From NCBI GenBank assembly GCA_045660545.1, contig JAZREA010000009.1, positions 1-49,926 on the forward strand: a DNA stretch of 49,926 nt, written 5' to 3'. Source of the DNA: JAZREA01 sp045660545 (GTDB taxonomy: Bacteria; Bacillota; Clostridia; Monoglobales; Firm-18). Positions 26,024-34,869 of this stretch are shown here, in pieces; position 1 is the stretch's first letter; the number at the start of each line of letters is the position of its first letter. The position numbers were made by a program, and so were the translations under genes. The notes beneath the pieces are model-generated. The model was not told the origin of the DNA. It worked only from the letters and a program-made list of their open reading frames with translations, and searched no databases.

Positions 26024-26332
26024 TTGGTAACACAAGCCGTAAACCAAATTGTTAAAAAAGAAAAAGAGTGCGAAACGAGAATAGAGGAAGCTAATTTGGC
26101 TGCAAAAACCGACCTCGAAAACGCACGGACTATGGCAGAGGCAGAGAGAGATACGATTTTGTCTGATGCAGACAAAGAAGCAGCCCGTATTGTTGACGCG
26201 GCAGAGAAAGCGGCGGAAGAAGCTTTGTCTGAAGCAAAAGAGGTTGCAAAAAAAGCATGTGAAGAAGTTACAGATAGTGCTGAAAAGTACAGCAAAGAGG
26301 CTGTGGATGTAGTAAGGAAAATTGTTTTTTAA
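26024..26332 (+). CDS. ntpF: V-type ATPase peripheral-stalk subunit (G/H, NtpF-like)
   Basis: The 102-residue protein is almost entirely a charged, alanine-rich coiled coil (KEKECETRIEEANLAAKTDLENAR ...), as in the stalk subunit that pairs with subunit E. It starts with TTG at 26024, seven bases after a strong AGGAGG; there is no in-frame ATG nearby. It is the first gene of the operon, matching ntpF of Enterococcus hirae by position and form. Coiled-coil similarity is weak evidence by itself; the operon context makes the call. Confidence 0.82.
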   Translation: MVTQAVNQIVKKEKECETRIEEANLAAKTDLENARTMAEAERDTILSDADKEAARIVDAAEKAAEEALSEAKEVAKKACEEVTDSAEKYSKEAVDVVRKIVF

Positions 26333-26359
26333 TTTCTTCCGTGAGTGGAGGGGTGATAT

Positions 26360-28348
26360 ATGGCAAAGCTTGAAATGGAAAAAATAGAGATTATTGCTCT
26401 TTTAAAGGATAGTCAAAGCATAATTCACCGTTTACAAAGACGTGGAGTTGTAGAAATTTACAACAACGAGGTAGAAGAGATTGGAACTCTCAGTACAAGC
26501 ACGAGTGTTGCCCAGGTCGAGCGTAGTATTTCTGTGGCGACTTCGGCCTTGGACCGTTTAAAACGTCTTGGTGGCAAAAAGGGCCCGCTACTTGGCTTTT
26601 TAAACGGCAGAAAGCAGATTTCGACTGACAAGTTTGGAGAGTTGCAGGGAAAGACGGACAAAACTCTTGCTCTTTGTTACGACGTATTAGAGTGGGAAAA
26701 GAAGATTGCCGCCTTGAAAAACGAAATTTACAAAAACGAGACGGCGTGCGATATTTTAAAACGCTGGATATCTCTTGATGTTCCCACGGATTTTAACGGA
26801 ACGAAGACGACAAGAGCGTTTGTCGGTACTATATCGGGCAAGGTGGATGCGGCAGATTTACATGCACGTATTTTGGATGGTAACGAAAGCCTGCCCGTTC
26901 ATACAGAGGTTATCTATTCGCAAAAGGACCAGAGCGGCGTGCTGGTTATCTTCCATCGTGATGCTGAACAGTCGGTTAAGTCGGCTCTTCGAGAGGTTGG
27001 CTTTGTAAAGCTTTCGGGTACGAGCAATCGGATTCCTGCCGAAGAGATTGAGCTTTTACAAGAGCAAAACAAGGCAAAATTAAAAAGCATCGAAGATTTT
27101 AAGGCGAAGATTCAAACCGCTTCGGAATCTATAGATGATATAGAGTTTTTAATAGACTATCTTTTGATGCGAAGGGATAAATACGAAACTATCAGCAAGC
27201 TTGGTATGACACAAAACGTAGTTGTTATAAACGGATATGTTCCAAAGATATATTCGGAAGGGCTGATTTCTGAATTTGAGTCCAAATACGAGGTGGCAAT
27301 TTCAACGTATCCGCCGGACGAGGACGACGACGTCCCCGTGCTTTTGAAAAACGGTACGTTTTCCGAGCCGCTTGAATCGATTACTAAAATGTACGCGCTT
27401 CCTTCTAAGAGGGACGTTGACCCGAGTGCTGTTATGGCGTTTTTCTACTACCTACTGTTTGGAATGATGCTATCAGACGCGGGGTACGGACTTTTGATGG
27501 TTGTGGGAACGGCAATTGTGCTGAAAAAGTTTACGGTAGAAGGCTCGCTTAGGAAAATGCTTAAAATGTTTTTTTATGCAGGTATTTCGACGCTGTTCTG
27601 GGGCGCAATGTTCGGCAGCTGGTTTGGCGACCTGCCTCAGATTATAGCTATCAACTTTTTTGGCAAGGACATCGGCAGCACGGCGCTTTGGTTTGAGCCG
27701 CTTGACGACCCTATAAAGCTATTGTTGTTTAGCTTTGTGATTGGTATCGGGCACTTGTTCTTAGGCGTTGGCGTTAACGCATGGATGCTATGGAAAGAGG
27801 GCAAGAAGTTTGACGCGTTCAGCGAGTCGATTCCGACTTATCTTACAATTTTAGGCATCGCGCCTTTGGCGGCTACCATCCTTACGGATGTGCCGGCTGC
27901 TTTCACAACGGTAGGTAAGTATATGGCGATTGTCGGTGTTGCACTTGTCATACTGACGGCGGGAAGAAGCAGCAGAAATATTTTTGCACGTTTCTTTGGC
28001 GGTCTTTACGGAGTGTACAATGTGGCGACAGGGTATTTGGGCGACATACTTTCGTATTCAAGGCTTTTGGCTCTTGGACTTGCGACAGGTTCTATTGCGA
28101 GTGTTATTAACCTGATTGCAGTTATGCCCGAAAACGTTACTGTAAAGGCGATTATGCTTATCGTTGTGGGTATTATAGGACATACCGCGAACTTTGCAAT
28201 CAACTTGCTTGGTGCGTACGTCCACTCGGACAGGCTACAGTTTGTAGAGCTGTTCTCTAAATTCTACGAAGGTGGAGGCAGAGAGTTTGCCCCCTTTGGT
28301 GCTAAAACAAAATATATTAAATTTGAAAAGGAGAATATTTATGAGTAA
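26360..28348 (+). CDS. ntpI: V-type ATPase membrane subunit I/a
   Basis: Subunit I forms the ion half-channels next to the K ring. The 662-residue protein has a soluble N-terminal half (1-~335) that holds the stalks, then about seven or eight membrane spans starting near PSAVMAFFYYLLFGMMLSDAGYGLL. The conserved arginine region is in the helix around GDILSYSRLLALGLATG (about residues 560-578). A GGAGGGGTGATAT ribosome site precedes the ATG. Its end overlaps the start of ntpK by eight bases. Confidence 0.95.
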   Translation: MAKLEMEKIEIIALLKDSQSIIHRLQRRGVVEIYNNEVEEIGTLSTSTSVAQVERSISVATSALDRLKRLGGKKGPLLGFLNGRKQISTDKFGELQGKTDKTLALCYDVLEWEKKIAALKNEIYKNETACDILKRWISLDVPTDFNGTKTTRAFVGTISGKVDAADLHARILDGNESLPVHTEVIYSQKDQSGVLVIFHRDAEQSVKSALREVGFVKLSGTSNRIPAEEIELLQEQNKAKLKSIEDFKAKIQTASESIDDIEFLIDYLLMRRDKYETISKLGMTQNVVVINGYVPKIYSEGLISEFESKYEVAISTYPPDEDDDVPVLLKNGTFSEPLESITKMYALPSKRDVDPSAVMAFFYYLLFGMMLSDAGYGLLMVVGTAIVLKKFTVEGSLRKMLKMFFYAGISTLFWGAMFGSWFGDLPQIIAINFFGKDIGSTALWFEPLDDPIKLLLFSFVIGIGHLFLGVGVNAWMLWKEGKKFDAFSESIPTYLTILGIAPLAATILTDVPAAFTTVGKYMAIVGVALVILTAGRSSRNIFARFFGGLYGVYNVATGYLGDILSYSRLLALGLATGSIASVINLIAVMPENVTVKAIMLIVVGIIGHTANFAINLLGAYVHSDRLQFVELFSKFYEGGGREFAPFGAKTKYIKFEKENIYE

Positions 28349-28811
28349 CTTAGGATTGTTGTTTGCTATTTTGGGAGCAGTTTTTGCTGCTATTTTGACA
28401 GGTATTGCCAGCGCGAAGGCTGTTGGCCTTGTTGGTGAGGCTGCTGCAGGCGTAGTTAGCGAGGACCCGTCTAAGTTCAGTAAGGTTCTTATTTTGCAGC
28501 TTTTGCCGGGTACACAGGGTCTTTACGGACTTTTGGTTGCAGTTTTGCTTTTAAGCCAGATTGGCGTTTTGGGCGGAAATCCTGCTGACCTTACATTAGT
28601 ACAGGGTCTTATGTACTTTGGTGCTTGTATTCCTATGGCTATTGGCGGATGGCTTTCTGCTATATCACAGGGACGTACTGCAATAGCTGGTGTTGGCATC
28701 GTAGCTAAAAAGCCTGACGAAAGTGGTAAGGCTATCATCCTTGCGGCTATGGTTGAGACATATGCTATCTTAGCATTGCTTATTTCTATTCTTATTATAT
28801 ACAACATTTAA
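28341..28811 (+). CDS. ntpK: V-type ATPase rotor-ring subunit K, Na+-type
   Basis: The 156-residue proteolipid has two helical hairpins (four spans) and forms the membrane ring. It carries the residues that bind Na+ in the E. hirae ring: T58 and Q59 in LPGTQGLYG, Q110 in ISQGR and the ion-carrying E139 in MVETYA. The start ATG (28341) lies inside the end of ntpI behind GGAGAA; a longer upstream frame is the ntpI coding region read out of phase. The sodium call is inference from these residues. Confidence 0.95.
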   Translation: MSNLGLLFAILGAVFAAILTGIASAKAVGLVGEAAAGVVSEDPSKFSKVLILQLLPGTQGLYGLLVAVLLLSQIGVLGGNPADLTLVQGLMYFGACIPMAIGGWLSAISQGRTAIAGVGIVAKKPDESGKAIILAAMVETYAILALLISILIIYNI

Positions 28812-28836
28812 TCACTCCGAAAACGGGAGGAAAATT

Positions 28837-29433
28837 ATGGGCGGATTAGAAAATATTTTACAAAAAATAGAGCAGGACGCTTTGGACAGGATAAATGCCA
28901 TTAACGACGAATCTGCACAAAAGGTCAAGGCCTTAAAGGATGAAATAATCACAAAGGCCAATGCCGAAGCAAAGGAAATAGTTGCAGAAGCGAATGAAAA
29001 GGCGGCTCGTATTTCGGAAGGCTCTAAAAGCAACTGTGAGACATATTTGAAAAGACAAGAGCTTGCGGCGAAGTCGGCTGTTATAAACAGTCTTCTGGCA
29101 CAGGTTAAGGATAAGCTTAAAAGTACCACAGACGAAGAATACTTTGAAGATTTAAAATCCCTTATTTTAAAGTATGCTATGGACGGTACGGGCGAGTTGA
29201 TATTGTCAAAGAAAGATGCCGACAGGTTGCCCAAGGGGTTTGTAGACGAAGTTAACAAAAAGCTTGAAGGTAAAAGTGTAAAGCTTTCTGACTTTACTGA
29301 CGACAATATCGACGGCGGTCTTGTTATTAAGTATGGCGAAGTGGAGCAAAACTGCACTTTTGATGCTCTTATAGATGAAAAAATGTACGAAATTAAGGAT
29401 AACCTATACAAGCTGATTGGGGGAAGCGTATGA
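28837..29433 (+). CDS. ntpE: V-type ATPase stalk subunit E
   Basis: The 198-residue protein has the long N-terminal helix (residues ~1-85, many Ala, Glu and Lys) that pairs with the other stalk subunit, and a C-terminal globular domain (about 90-198, with DNIDGGLVIKYGEVEQNCTFDALI). Subunit E holds the catalytic head to the membrane part. A CGGGAGGAAA ribosome site precedes the ATG, and the stop overlaps the ntpC start by four bases (ATGA). Confidence 0.92.
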   Translation: MGGLENILQKIEQDALDRINAINDESAQKVKALKDEIITKANAEAKEIVAEANEKAARISEGSKSNCETYLKRQELAAKSAVINSLLAQVKDKLKSTTDEEYFEDLKSLILKYAMDGTGELILSKKDADRLPKGFVDEVNKKLEGKSVKLSDFTDDNIDGGLVIKYGEVEQNCTFDALIDEKMYEIKDNLYKLIGGSV

Positions 29434-30374
29434 GCAACATAAGTTATGCCTACGCAGTTGCAAATCTCCGTGCAGTAGAGACCAACATCCTTAAAAGGAC
29501 GTTTTTTGAACAGCTTATAAGTGCGCCTACTGTTGAAGAGGCAAACAGGCTTCTTCGCGATAAGGGGATTTTAAGTTTAGGTACAGATTACATGCAGTCC
29601 GTCTGGGACTATATATGTGAGATAGCGCCTGAAATTGACAAGTTTGAATTTTTGATTGTGAAAAACGATTTCCACAATCTAAAAGCAATTTTAAAGGGTA
29701 TAGTTGCAGGCGAAGACGGCACAAAGGCGTGTGTAAAGCCCTGCATTATAGACAGGGACTTTTTATACGATACATTAAACAGCAAAAACTTTGACGAACT
29801 TCCGGTTTGGATAAGGGATGTTGCAAAGGACGCTTACGCTCTTTTGACATCTTCTATGGACGGCAGATTGTTTGAAATGTTTGTTGACCGTGCGTCTCTT
29901 CAGACTACGATTGATTTTGTGCGCAGGGCGGACAGCGAGTTTTGCACAAATATTGTCCGGAACATTGTTGCAATTACAAACATAAAGACTGCATATCGTC
30001 TTGCCAACAACCGCGTGGAGGACAGTTCCTTGGAATATGCCTTTGCGCAGTGCGATGTGACAGACGAAGAAGCGTTAAAGCTTGCTGTAAAAAACGGCAA
30101 GGCGGCAGTTTTAGACTATCTGGGCAGCACCAAGTTTGCGTCCTTAAAAGGCAGTCTTGAAACGTCGCTTGGTGAGTTCGAAAGAAAGAGTGACGAGGCG
30201 ATATACTCTCCGCTTTCTGACAGCAGAACAATAATCCTTGGGCTTGAGCCTATTGTTGCGTATTATTACAGCAAAGAAACGGAGTATAAAAACATCCGTC
30301 TTATAATGGGCGTGAAAACTGCCGGGCTTTCTTTGGACCTTTTAAACGAAAGGCTTGGTGAGATTTATGTATAG
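29430..30374 (+). CDS. ntpC: V-type ATPase subunit C (d/AC39 family)
   Basis: The 314-residue protein is the socket that joins the central shaft to the K ring. The mostly helical sequence has the family opening SYAYAVANLRAVETNIL and the C-terminal EPIVAYYYSKETEYKNIRLIMGVKTAGL. It is cytoplasmic. It is coupled to ntpE by overlap, and the next gene starts eight bases before its stop. Confidence 0.94.
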   Translation: MSNISYAYAVANLRAVETNILKRTFFEQLISAPTVEEANRLLRDKGILSLGTDYMQSVWDYICEIAPEIDKFEFLIVKNDFHNLKAILKGIVAGEDGTKACVKPCIIDRDFLYDTLNSKNFDELPVWIRDVAKDAYALLTSSMDGRLFEMFVDRASLQTTIDFVRRADSEFCTNIVRNIVAITNIKTAYRLANNRVEDSSLEYAFAQCDVTDEEALKLAVKNGKAAVLDYLGSTKFASLKGSLETSLGEFERKSDEAIYSPLSDSRTIILGLEPIVAYYYSKETEYKNIRLIMGVKTAGLSLDLLNERLGEIYV

Positions 30375-30678
30375 AGTTGCAGTAATGGGCGACAAGGACA
30401 GCATATATGCTTTTGCGGCGCTTGGGATGGATATTTTCCCCGCCGATGATGCTGAAACTGCGAGGGACACTTTAAACACTCTTGCTAAGGGCCAGTACGG
30501 AATAATTTACATTACAGAATATCTCGCGTCACTGATAGCTGACGAGATTGATAAATACAGGTTTTTAAGCGTGCCGGCTATAATACTGATACCCGGAATC
30601 AAGGGTAATACAGGTGCCGGAATGAGCGACCTTAACAAGTCTGTTGAAAAGGCCGTAGGCTCGAATATATTAAAGTAG
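30367..30678 (+). CDS. ntpG: V-type ATPase central-shaft subunit F (NtpG)
   Basis: The 103-residue protein starts MYRVAVMGDKDSIYAFAALGMDIFPADDAE, the CheY-like fold of subunit F, which binds subunit D in the rotor shaft. I use ATG 30367, behind GGTGAG; an in-frame TTG at 30355 would add four residues. In E. hirae naming this is NtpG; in other bacteria it is called AtpF or subunit F. Confidence 0.92.
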   Translation: MYRVAVMGDKDSIYAFAALGMDIFPADDAETARDTLNTLAKGQYGIIYITEYLASLIADEIDKYRFLSVPAIILIPGIKGNTGAGMSDLNKSVEKAVGSNILK

Positions 30679-30757
30679 ATTTAGATTTTTCCGTCTGCCA
30701 CGCGGAGAATGTTACAGGTATAAAATATTTTGTGGAGAGAAAGGCGATGTGTTTACT

Positions 30758-32524
30758 ATGAGTACAGGGAGAATAGTCAAGGTCAGCGGGCCTTTGGTAA
30801 TCGCCGAAGGTATGCGCGACGCAAACATGTTTGACGTTGTGCGCGTTAGTGACAAAAGACTTATAGGTGAAATAATTGAAATGCACGGAGACAGAGCCAG
30901 TGTTCAGGTTTACGAAGAAACATCAGGGCTTGGTACAGGTGAGACTGTTGAGTCTACCAACGAGCCTCTGAGCGTTGAACTCGGGCCGGGACTTATAGGC
31001 AGTATCTTTGATGGTATTCAAAGGCCGCTTTACGATATTATGAACATGTATGGCAATAATATCGACCGCGGTGTTGAGGTAAATTCGTTAAACAGAGACA
31101 AAAAGTGGGAGTTTAAGGCAACTGCCTCCGCGGGAGACAACGTTGAGGCAGGAGATATTATAGGTACTGTTAAGGAAAACGACGTTGTTTTGCACAAGAT
31201 TATGGTTCCTTACGGTGTTAAAGGTAAGGTTAAAAGCATCAGCGACGGAGAATATACAATTACCGAGACTGTTTGTGAGGTAGAAACAGACAAGGGCGTT
31301 AAAGAGCTTGGTCTTATGCAAAAGTGGCCTGTCAGAAAGGGCAGACCTTATGCTAAAAAGCTTTCGCCTGAAAAGCCTCTTATTACAGGTCAGCGTGTAG
31401 TTGACACAATGTTCCCGATTGCAAAGGGCGGTGTTGCGGCGATTCCGGGGCCTTTCGGCAGCGGAAAGACTGTTACACAGCACCAGCTTGCTAAGTGGGC
31501 AGAGGCTGATATCGTTGTTTATATCGGCTGTGGCGAGCGCGGAAACGAAATGACAGACGTTCTAAACGAGTTCCCCGAGCTTATAGACCCGCACACAGGC
31601 AAGTCTTTGATGGAAAGAACAGTTTTGATAGCTAACACTTCGGATATGCCTGTTGCGGCACGAGAAGCTTCAATTTACACAGGTATTACGATTGCTGAAT
31701 ATTTCAGAGATATGGGTTACAGCGTAGCTCTTATGGCGGACTCGACATCCCGTTGGGCAGAGGCCCTTCGTGAAATGTCCGGCCGACTTGAGGAAATGCC
31801 GGGTGAAGAAGGTTACCCTGCTTACCTCGGTAGCCGTCTTGCTCAGTTCTATGAAAGAGCGGGCAGAGTTATTTCGCTTGGACAGGAAGGAAGAGAGGGT
31901 ACTCTTTCTGCAATAGGTGCCGTTAGCCCTCCCGGTGGTGATATTTCCGAGCCGGTTTCTCAGGCTACACTTCGTATTGTCAAGGTTTTCTGGGGGCTTG
32001 ATGCTAACCTTGCGTACAAAAGACACTTCCCTGCTATTAACTGGCTGACAAGCTACTCGCTTTACACAGACCTTTTGCAAGGCTGGTTTGCGGAAAACGT
32101 AGACAGAGACTGGATGAACTTAAGAGCTCGTATGATGGGTCTTTTAAAGGAAGAAGCAGAGCTTGAAGAAATTGTAAAGCTTATCGGTATGGACGCTTTG
32201 TCCGCTATCGACAGACTTAAAATGGAGACAGCCCGTTCGATAAGAGAAGACTTCTTGCATCAGCTTGCGTTCCACGAGGTTGACACATACACAAGCCTTG
32301 ACAAGCAGCTTTGTATGATGAAGCTTATTTTGGAATACTATGATTTGTGCCTTGATGCGCTTGACAAAAAGGCGTCGATTGAAGAGCTTGTTACACTTGC
32401 TGTAAGAGAAAAAATCGGACGCTTCAAATACATTAAGGAAGAAAGCGTAAAAGCAGAGTTTGAAAGCGTAATGAAAGCTTTAAAAGATGAGGTTAATTCC
32501 ACTGTAAGAGGGGAGGGTGTCTAA
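30758..32524 (+). CDS. ntpA: V-type ATPase catalytic subunit A
   Basis: Subunit A hydrolyses ATP. The 588-residue protein has the beta-barrel N-terminus (TGRIVKVSGPLVIAEGM), the bulge domain typical of V-type A subunits, Walker A GPFGSGKT (231-238), the VYIGCGERGNEM region and the ALMADSTSRWAEALREMSGRLEEMPGEEGYPAYL segment. I use ATG 30758, which gives the family N-terminus; GTG 30749 is in frame and closer to AAAGG. A stretch of about 75 bases separates it from the shaft gene, and its stop overlaps the ntpB ATG (TAATG). Confidence 0.96.
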   Translation: MSTGRIVKVSGPLVIAEGMRDANMFDVVRVSDKRLIGEIIEMHGDRASVQVYEETSGLGTGETVESTNEPLSVELGPGLIGSIFDGIQRPLYDIMNMYGNNIDRGVEVNSLNRDKKWEFKATASAGDNVEAGDIIGTVKENDVVLHKIMVPYGVKGKVKSISDGEYTITETVCEVETDKGVKELGLMQKWPVRKGRPYAKKLSPEKPLITGQRVVDTMFPIAKGGVAAIPGPFGSGKTVTQHQLAKWAEADIVVYIGCGERGNEMTDVLNEFPELIDPHTGKSLMERTVLIANTSDMPVAAREASIYTGITIAEYFRDMGYSVALMADSTSRWAEALREMSGRLEEMPGEEGYPAYLGSRLAQFYERAGRVISLGQEGREGTLSAIGAVSPPGGDISEPVSQATLRIVKVFWGLDANLAYKRHFPAINWLTSYSLYTDLLQGWFAENVDRDWMNLRARMMGLLKEEAELEEIVKLIGMDALSAIDRLKMETARSIREDFLHQLAFHEVDTYTSLDKQLCMMKLILEYYDLCLDALDKKASIEELVTLAVREKIGRFKYIKEESVKAEFESVMKALKDEVNSTVRGEGV

Positions 32525-33897
32525 TGCCAAAGGAATATCGTACTATTGAAGAAGTAGCAGGACCGCTTATGCTGATTAAAAATGTCAGCGGTGTTGCATA
32601 CAACGAGCTTGGCGAAATTGAGCTTGGAAACGGCGAAAAGAGAAGATGCCGTGTGCTCGAAATTAACGGGACAGATGCCCTTGTGCAGCTTTTTGAAAAC
32701 TCTACGGGTATTAACCTTGCTGAGAGTAAAGTAAAGTTTTTGGGCAGACAGATGGAGCTGGCCGTTTCTCCTGATATGTTGGGACGAGTTTTTGACGGAC
32801 TCGGAAGACCGATTGACGACGGCCCTGAAATTATACCCGAGATGCGTCTTGACGTAAACGGTAAGCCGATGAACCCTGTTGCAAGAAGATATCCGCAGGA
32901 GTTTATCCAGACAGGTGTTTCCGCAATAGACGGACTTAACACCCTTGTAAGAGGACAAAAGCTTCCTATTTTCTCTGCAAGCGGTTTACCTCACGCTCAG
33001 CTTGCGGCTCAGATTGCAAGACAGGCTAAGGTAAGAGGCAAGGACGAGAAGTTTGCGGTTGTGTTTGCTGCTATGGGTATCACGTTCGAAGAGTCCAACT
33101 TCTTTATAGATTCGTTCAGAGAGACAGGCGCTCTTGACAGAACAGTTTTGTTCATCAACCTTGCAAACGACCCTGCTATCGAGCGTATCGCTACTCCTAA
33201 GATGGCGCTTACTGCGGCAGAGTATCTCGCGTTTGAAAAGGATATGCACGTGCTTGTAATTTTAACTGATATTACAAACTACGCAGACGCCCTTCGTGAA
33301 GTGTCGGCTGCCCGTAAGGAAGTTCCGGGTAGACGAGGTTACCCCGGTTACATGTACACCGACCTCGCTACAATATACGAAAGAGCAGGCAGACAGAACA
33401 ACAAGGCAGGTTCAATTACAATGATTCCTATCTTGTCTATGCCTGAGGACGACAAGACACATCCTATCCCTGACCTTACAGGTTACATTACAGAGGGACA
33501 GATTATTTTGTCAAGAGAGCTCTACCAAAAGGGCGTTACACCACCGATTGACGTTTTGCCCTCGCTGTCGCGACTTAAAGATAAGGGTATAGGCGAAGGA
33601 AAGACCAGAGCTGACCACAGCGGTACGATGAACCAGCTTTTCTCCGCTTACGCAAGAGGTAAGGATGCAAAAGAGCTTATGGTTATTCTCGGCGAGGCTG
33701 CTCTTACTGATATCGACAAGCTTTATGCGAAGTTCGCAGACGCTTTTGAAAAAGAGTATGTGTCGCAAGGCTACACCGAAAACAGAAGCATTGAGGAAAC
33801 ATTGGACATTGGCTGGAAGCTTCTTAGAATTCTGCCAAGAAGTGAGCTTAAAAGAATCAGTGACGAATATCTCGATAAATACTACGACGAGAAATAG
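32524..33897 (+). CDS. ntpB: V-type ATPase regulatory subunit B
   Basis: The 457-residue subunit alternates with A in the head and binds nucleotide without strong catalysis. It shows YRTIEEVAGPLMLIKNVSG at the start, SASGLPHAQLAAQIARQA where A has its P-loop (no Walker A), and the GYPGYMYTDLATIYERAGR segment. ATG 32524 overlaps the ntpA stop by one base, so A and B are translated together in equal amounts. Confidence 0.96.
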   Translation: MPKEYRTIEEVAGPLMLIKNVSGVAYNELGEIELGNGEKRRCRVLEINGTDALVQLFENSTGINLAESKVKFLGRQMELAVSPDMLGRVFDGLGRPIDDGPEIIPEMRLDVNGKPMNPVARRYPQEFIQTGVSAIDGLNTLVRGQKLPIFSASGLPHAQLAAQIARQAKVRGKDEKFAVVFAAMGITFEESNFFIDSFRETGALDRTVLFINLANDPAIERIATPKMALTAAEYLAFEKDMHVLVILTDITNYADALREVSAARKEVPGRRGYPGYMYTDLATIYERAGRQNNKAGSITMIPILSMPEDDKTHPIPDLTGYITEGQIILSRELYQKGVTPPIDVLPSLSRLKDKGIGEGKTRADHSGTMNQLFSAYARGKDAKELMVILGEAALTDIDKLYAKFADAFEKEYVSQGYTENRSIEETLDIGWKLLRILPRSELKRISDEYLDKYYDEK

Positions 33898-33909
33898 GGC
33901 GGTGTTATT

Positions 33910-34569
33910 ATGGCAATTTTGAATGTAAATCCGACCAGAATGGAGCTTACAAACTTAAAGAGAAAGCTTAACACCGCAAGAAGAGGCCACAAGCTTTTAA
34001 AGGACAAACGCGACGAGCTTATGAGGCGATTTTTGGACCTTATTCGTGAAAATCAAAGCTTGCGTCTTGAAGTTGAAGAGGCGATAACAAACGCTAACAA
34101 CAAGATGGCGTTTGCAAGAAGTATTGTGTCCGACGAAATTTTAGACACGGCCTTTATGCTCCCCAAACAGGAGATGCTTTTGGAAAACACAGACACTAAC
34201 GTTATGAGTGTTGTTATTCCTGAGTACAGCGTCGAGTATAAAAGTAACAATCCGTACGACATCTATTCTTACGGTTACGCCTATACAACGGGAGATATGG
34301 ATGACGCGGTGCTTTCTTTGTCAGAAGTGTTGCCCAGGATGATTAAGCTTGCACAGATTGAAAAGTCGTGTCAGCTTATGGCGTCGGAAATCGAAAAGAC
34401 AAGAAGAAGGGTTAACGCGTTAGAGCACGTTATGATTCCCCGATACGAAGAGACAATACATTATATCAGCATGAAGCTCGACGAAAACGAGCGAAGCACT
34501 ATAACCAGACTTATGAAGGTTAAGGATATGATGATTAAGGAACAAATAGAGGCAAAAAGACAACAATAA
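33910..34569 (+). CDS. ntpD: V-type ATPase central-shaft subunit D
   Basis: The 219-residue helical protein is the rotor axle. It begins MAILNVNPTRMELTNLKRKLNTARRGHKLLKDKRDELMRRF, the family N-terminus, and ends with the second long helix (RRRVNALEHVMIPRYEETIHYISMKLDENERSTITRLMKVKD). It is the last gene of the operon; the ntpH and ntpJ genes that follow in E. hirae are absent. A strong terminator follows at once. Confidence 0.96.
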   Translation: MAILNVNPTRMELTNLKRKLNTARRGHKLLKDKRDELMRRFLDLIRENQSLRLEVEEAITNANNKMAFARSIVSDEILDTAFMLPKQEMLLENTDTNVMSVVIPEYSVEYKSNNPYDIYSYGYAYTTGDMDDAVLSLSEVLPRMIKLAQIEKSCQLMASEIEKTRRRVNALEHVMIPRYEETIHYISMKLDENERSTITRLMKVKDMMIKEQIEAKRQQ

Positions 34570-34577
34570 TTAAAAAT

Positions 34578-34620
34578 AGGCAGTATCAAAATAATTTTAT
34601 TTTGATACTGCCTGTTTGTT
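34578..34620 (+). terminator. Terminator of the V-ATPase operon
   Basis: A perfect 16-bp stem (34578-34593 with 34598-34613) with a four-base loop, then GTTTGTTTTT. Confidence 0.93.
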
Positions 34621-34627
34621 TTTGTGG

Positions 34628-34855
34628 GCGGACGAAAAATAGCGCAGATTGGACAAACGGAGCGAAAGCAAGGGTTTCGCCTTGCTTTCGGTTACCCGAA
34701 GGCGTACGATGGTACGTCGAGAGGCGAAGTTTGTTCAAAACACAAGGCATAAAAAAGCAGGAATTCGTAGTATTACGAATTCCCACCTTAATATTTACTT
34801 TGTTTTTCTTTTGATTGAAAGCCAAGGTTTCTTTATTCTTTCTTCGCCTTGTGTG
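34628..34855. repeat. Hairpin-rich intergenic element of unknown kind
   Basis: The 300-base gap between the V-ATPase operon and rlmN has no credible gene. It holds an 11-bp hairpin with a GTTTCG loop (34663-34690), a 5-bp hairpin CGTAC/GTACG (34703-34716), partial outer pairing of TTGGACAAAC with GTTTGTTCAA around them (about 34649-34737), a 10-bp perfect hairpin GGAATTCGTA/TACGAATTCC (34760-34783), and CACAAGGC (34741-34748) that can pair with GCCTTGTG (34846-34853). It could be a miniature inverted-repeat element or a structured RNA. Confidence 0.5.
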
Positions 34856-34869
34856 GGGTGCGTATTTTT

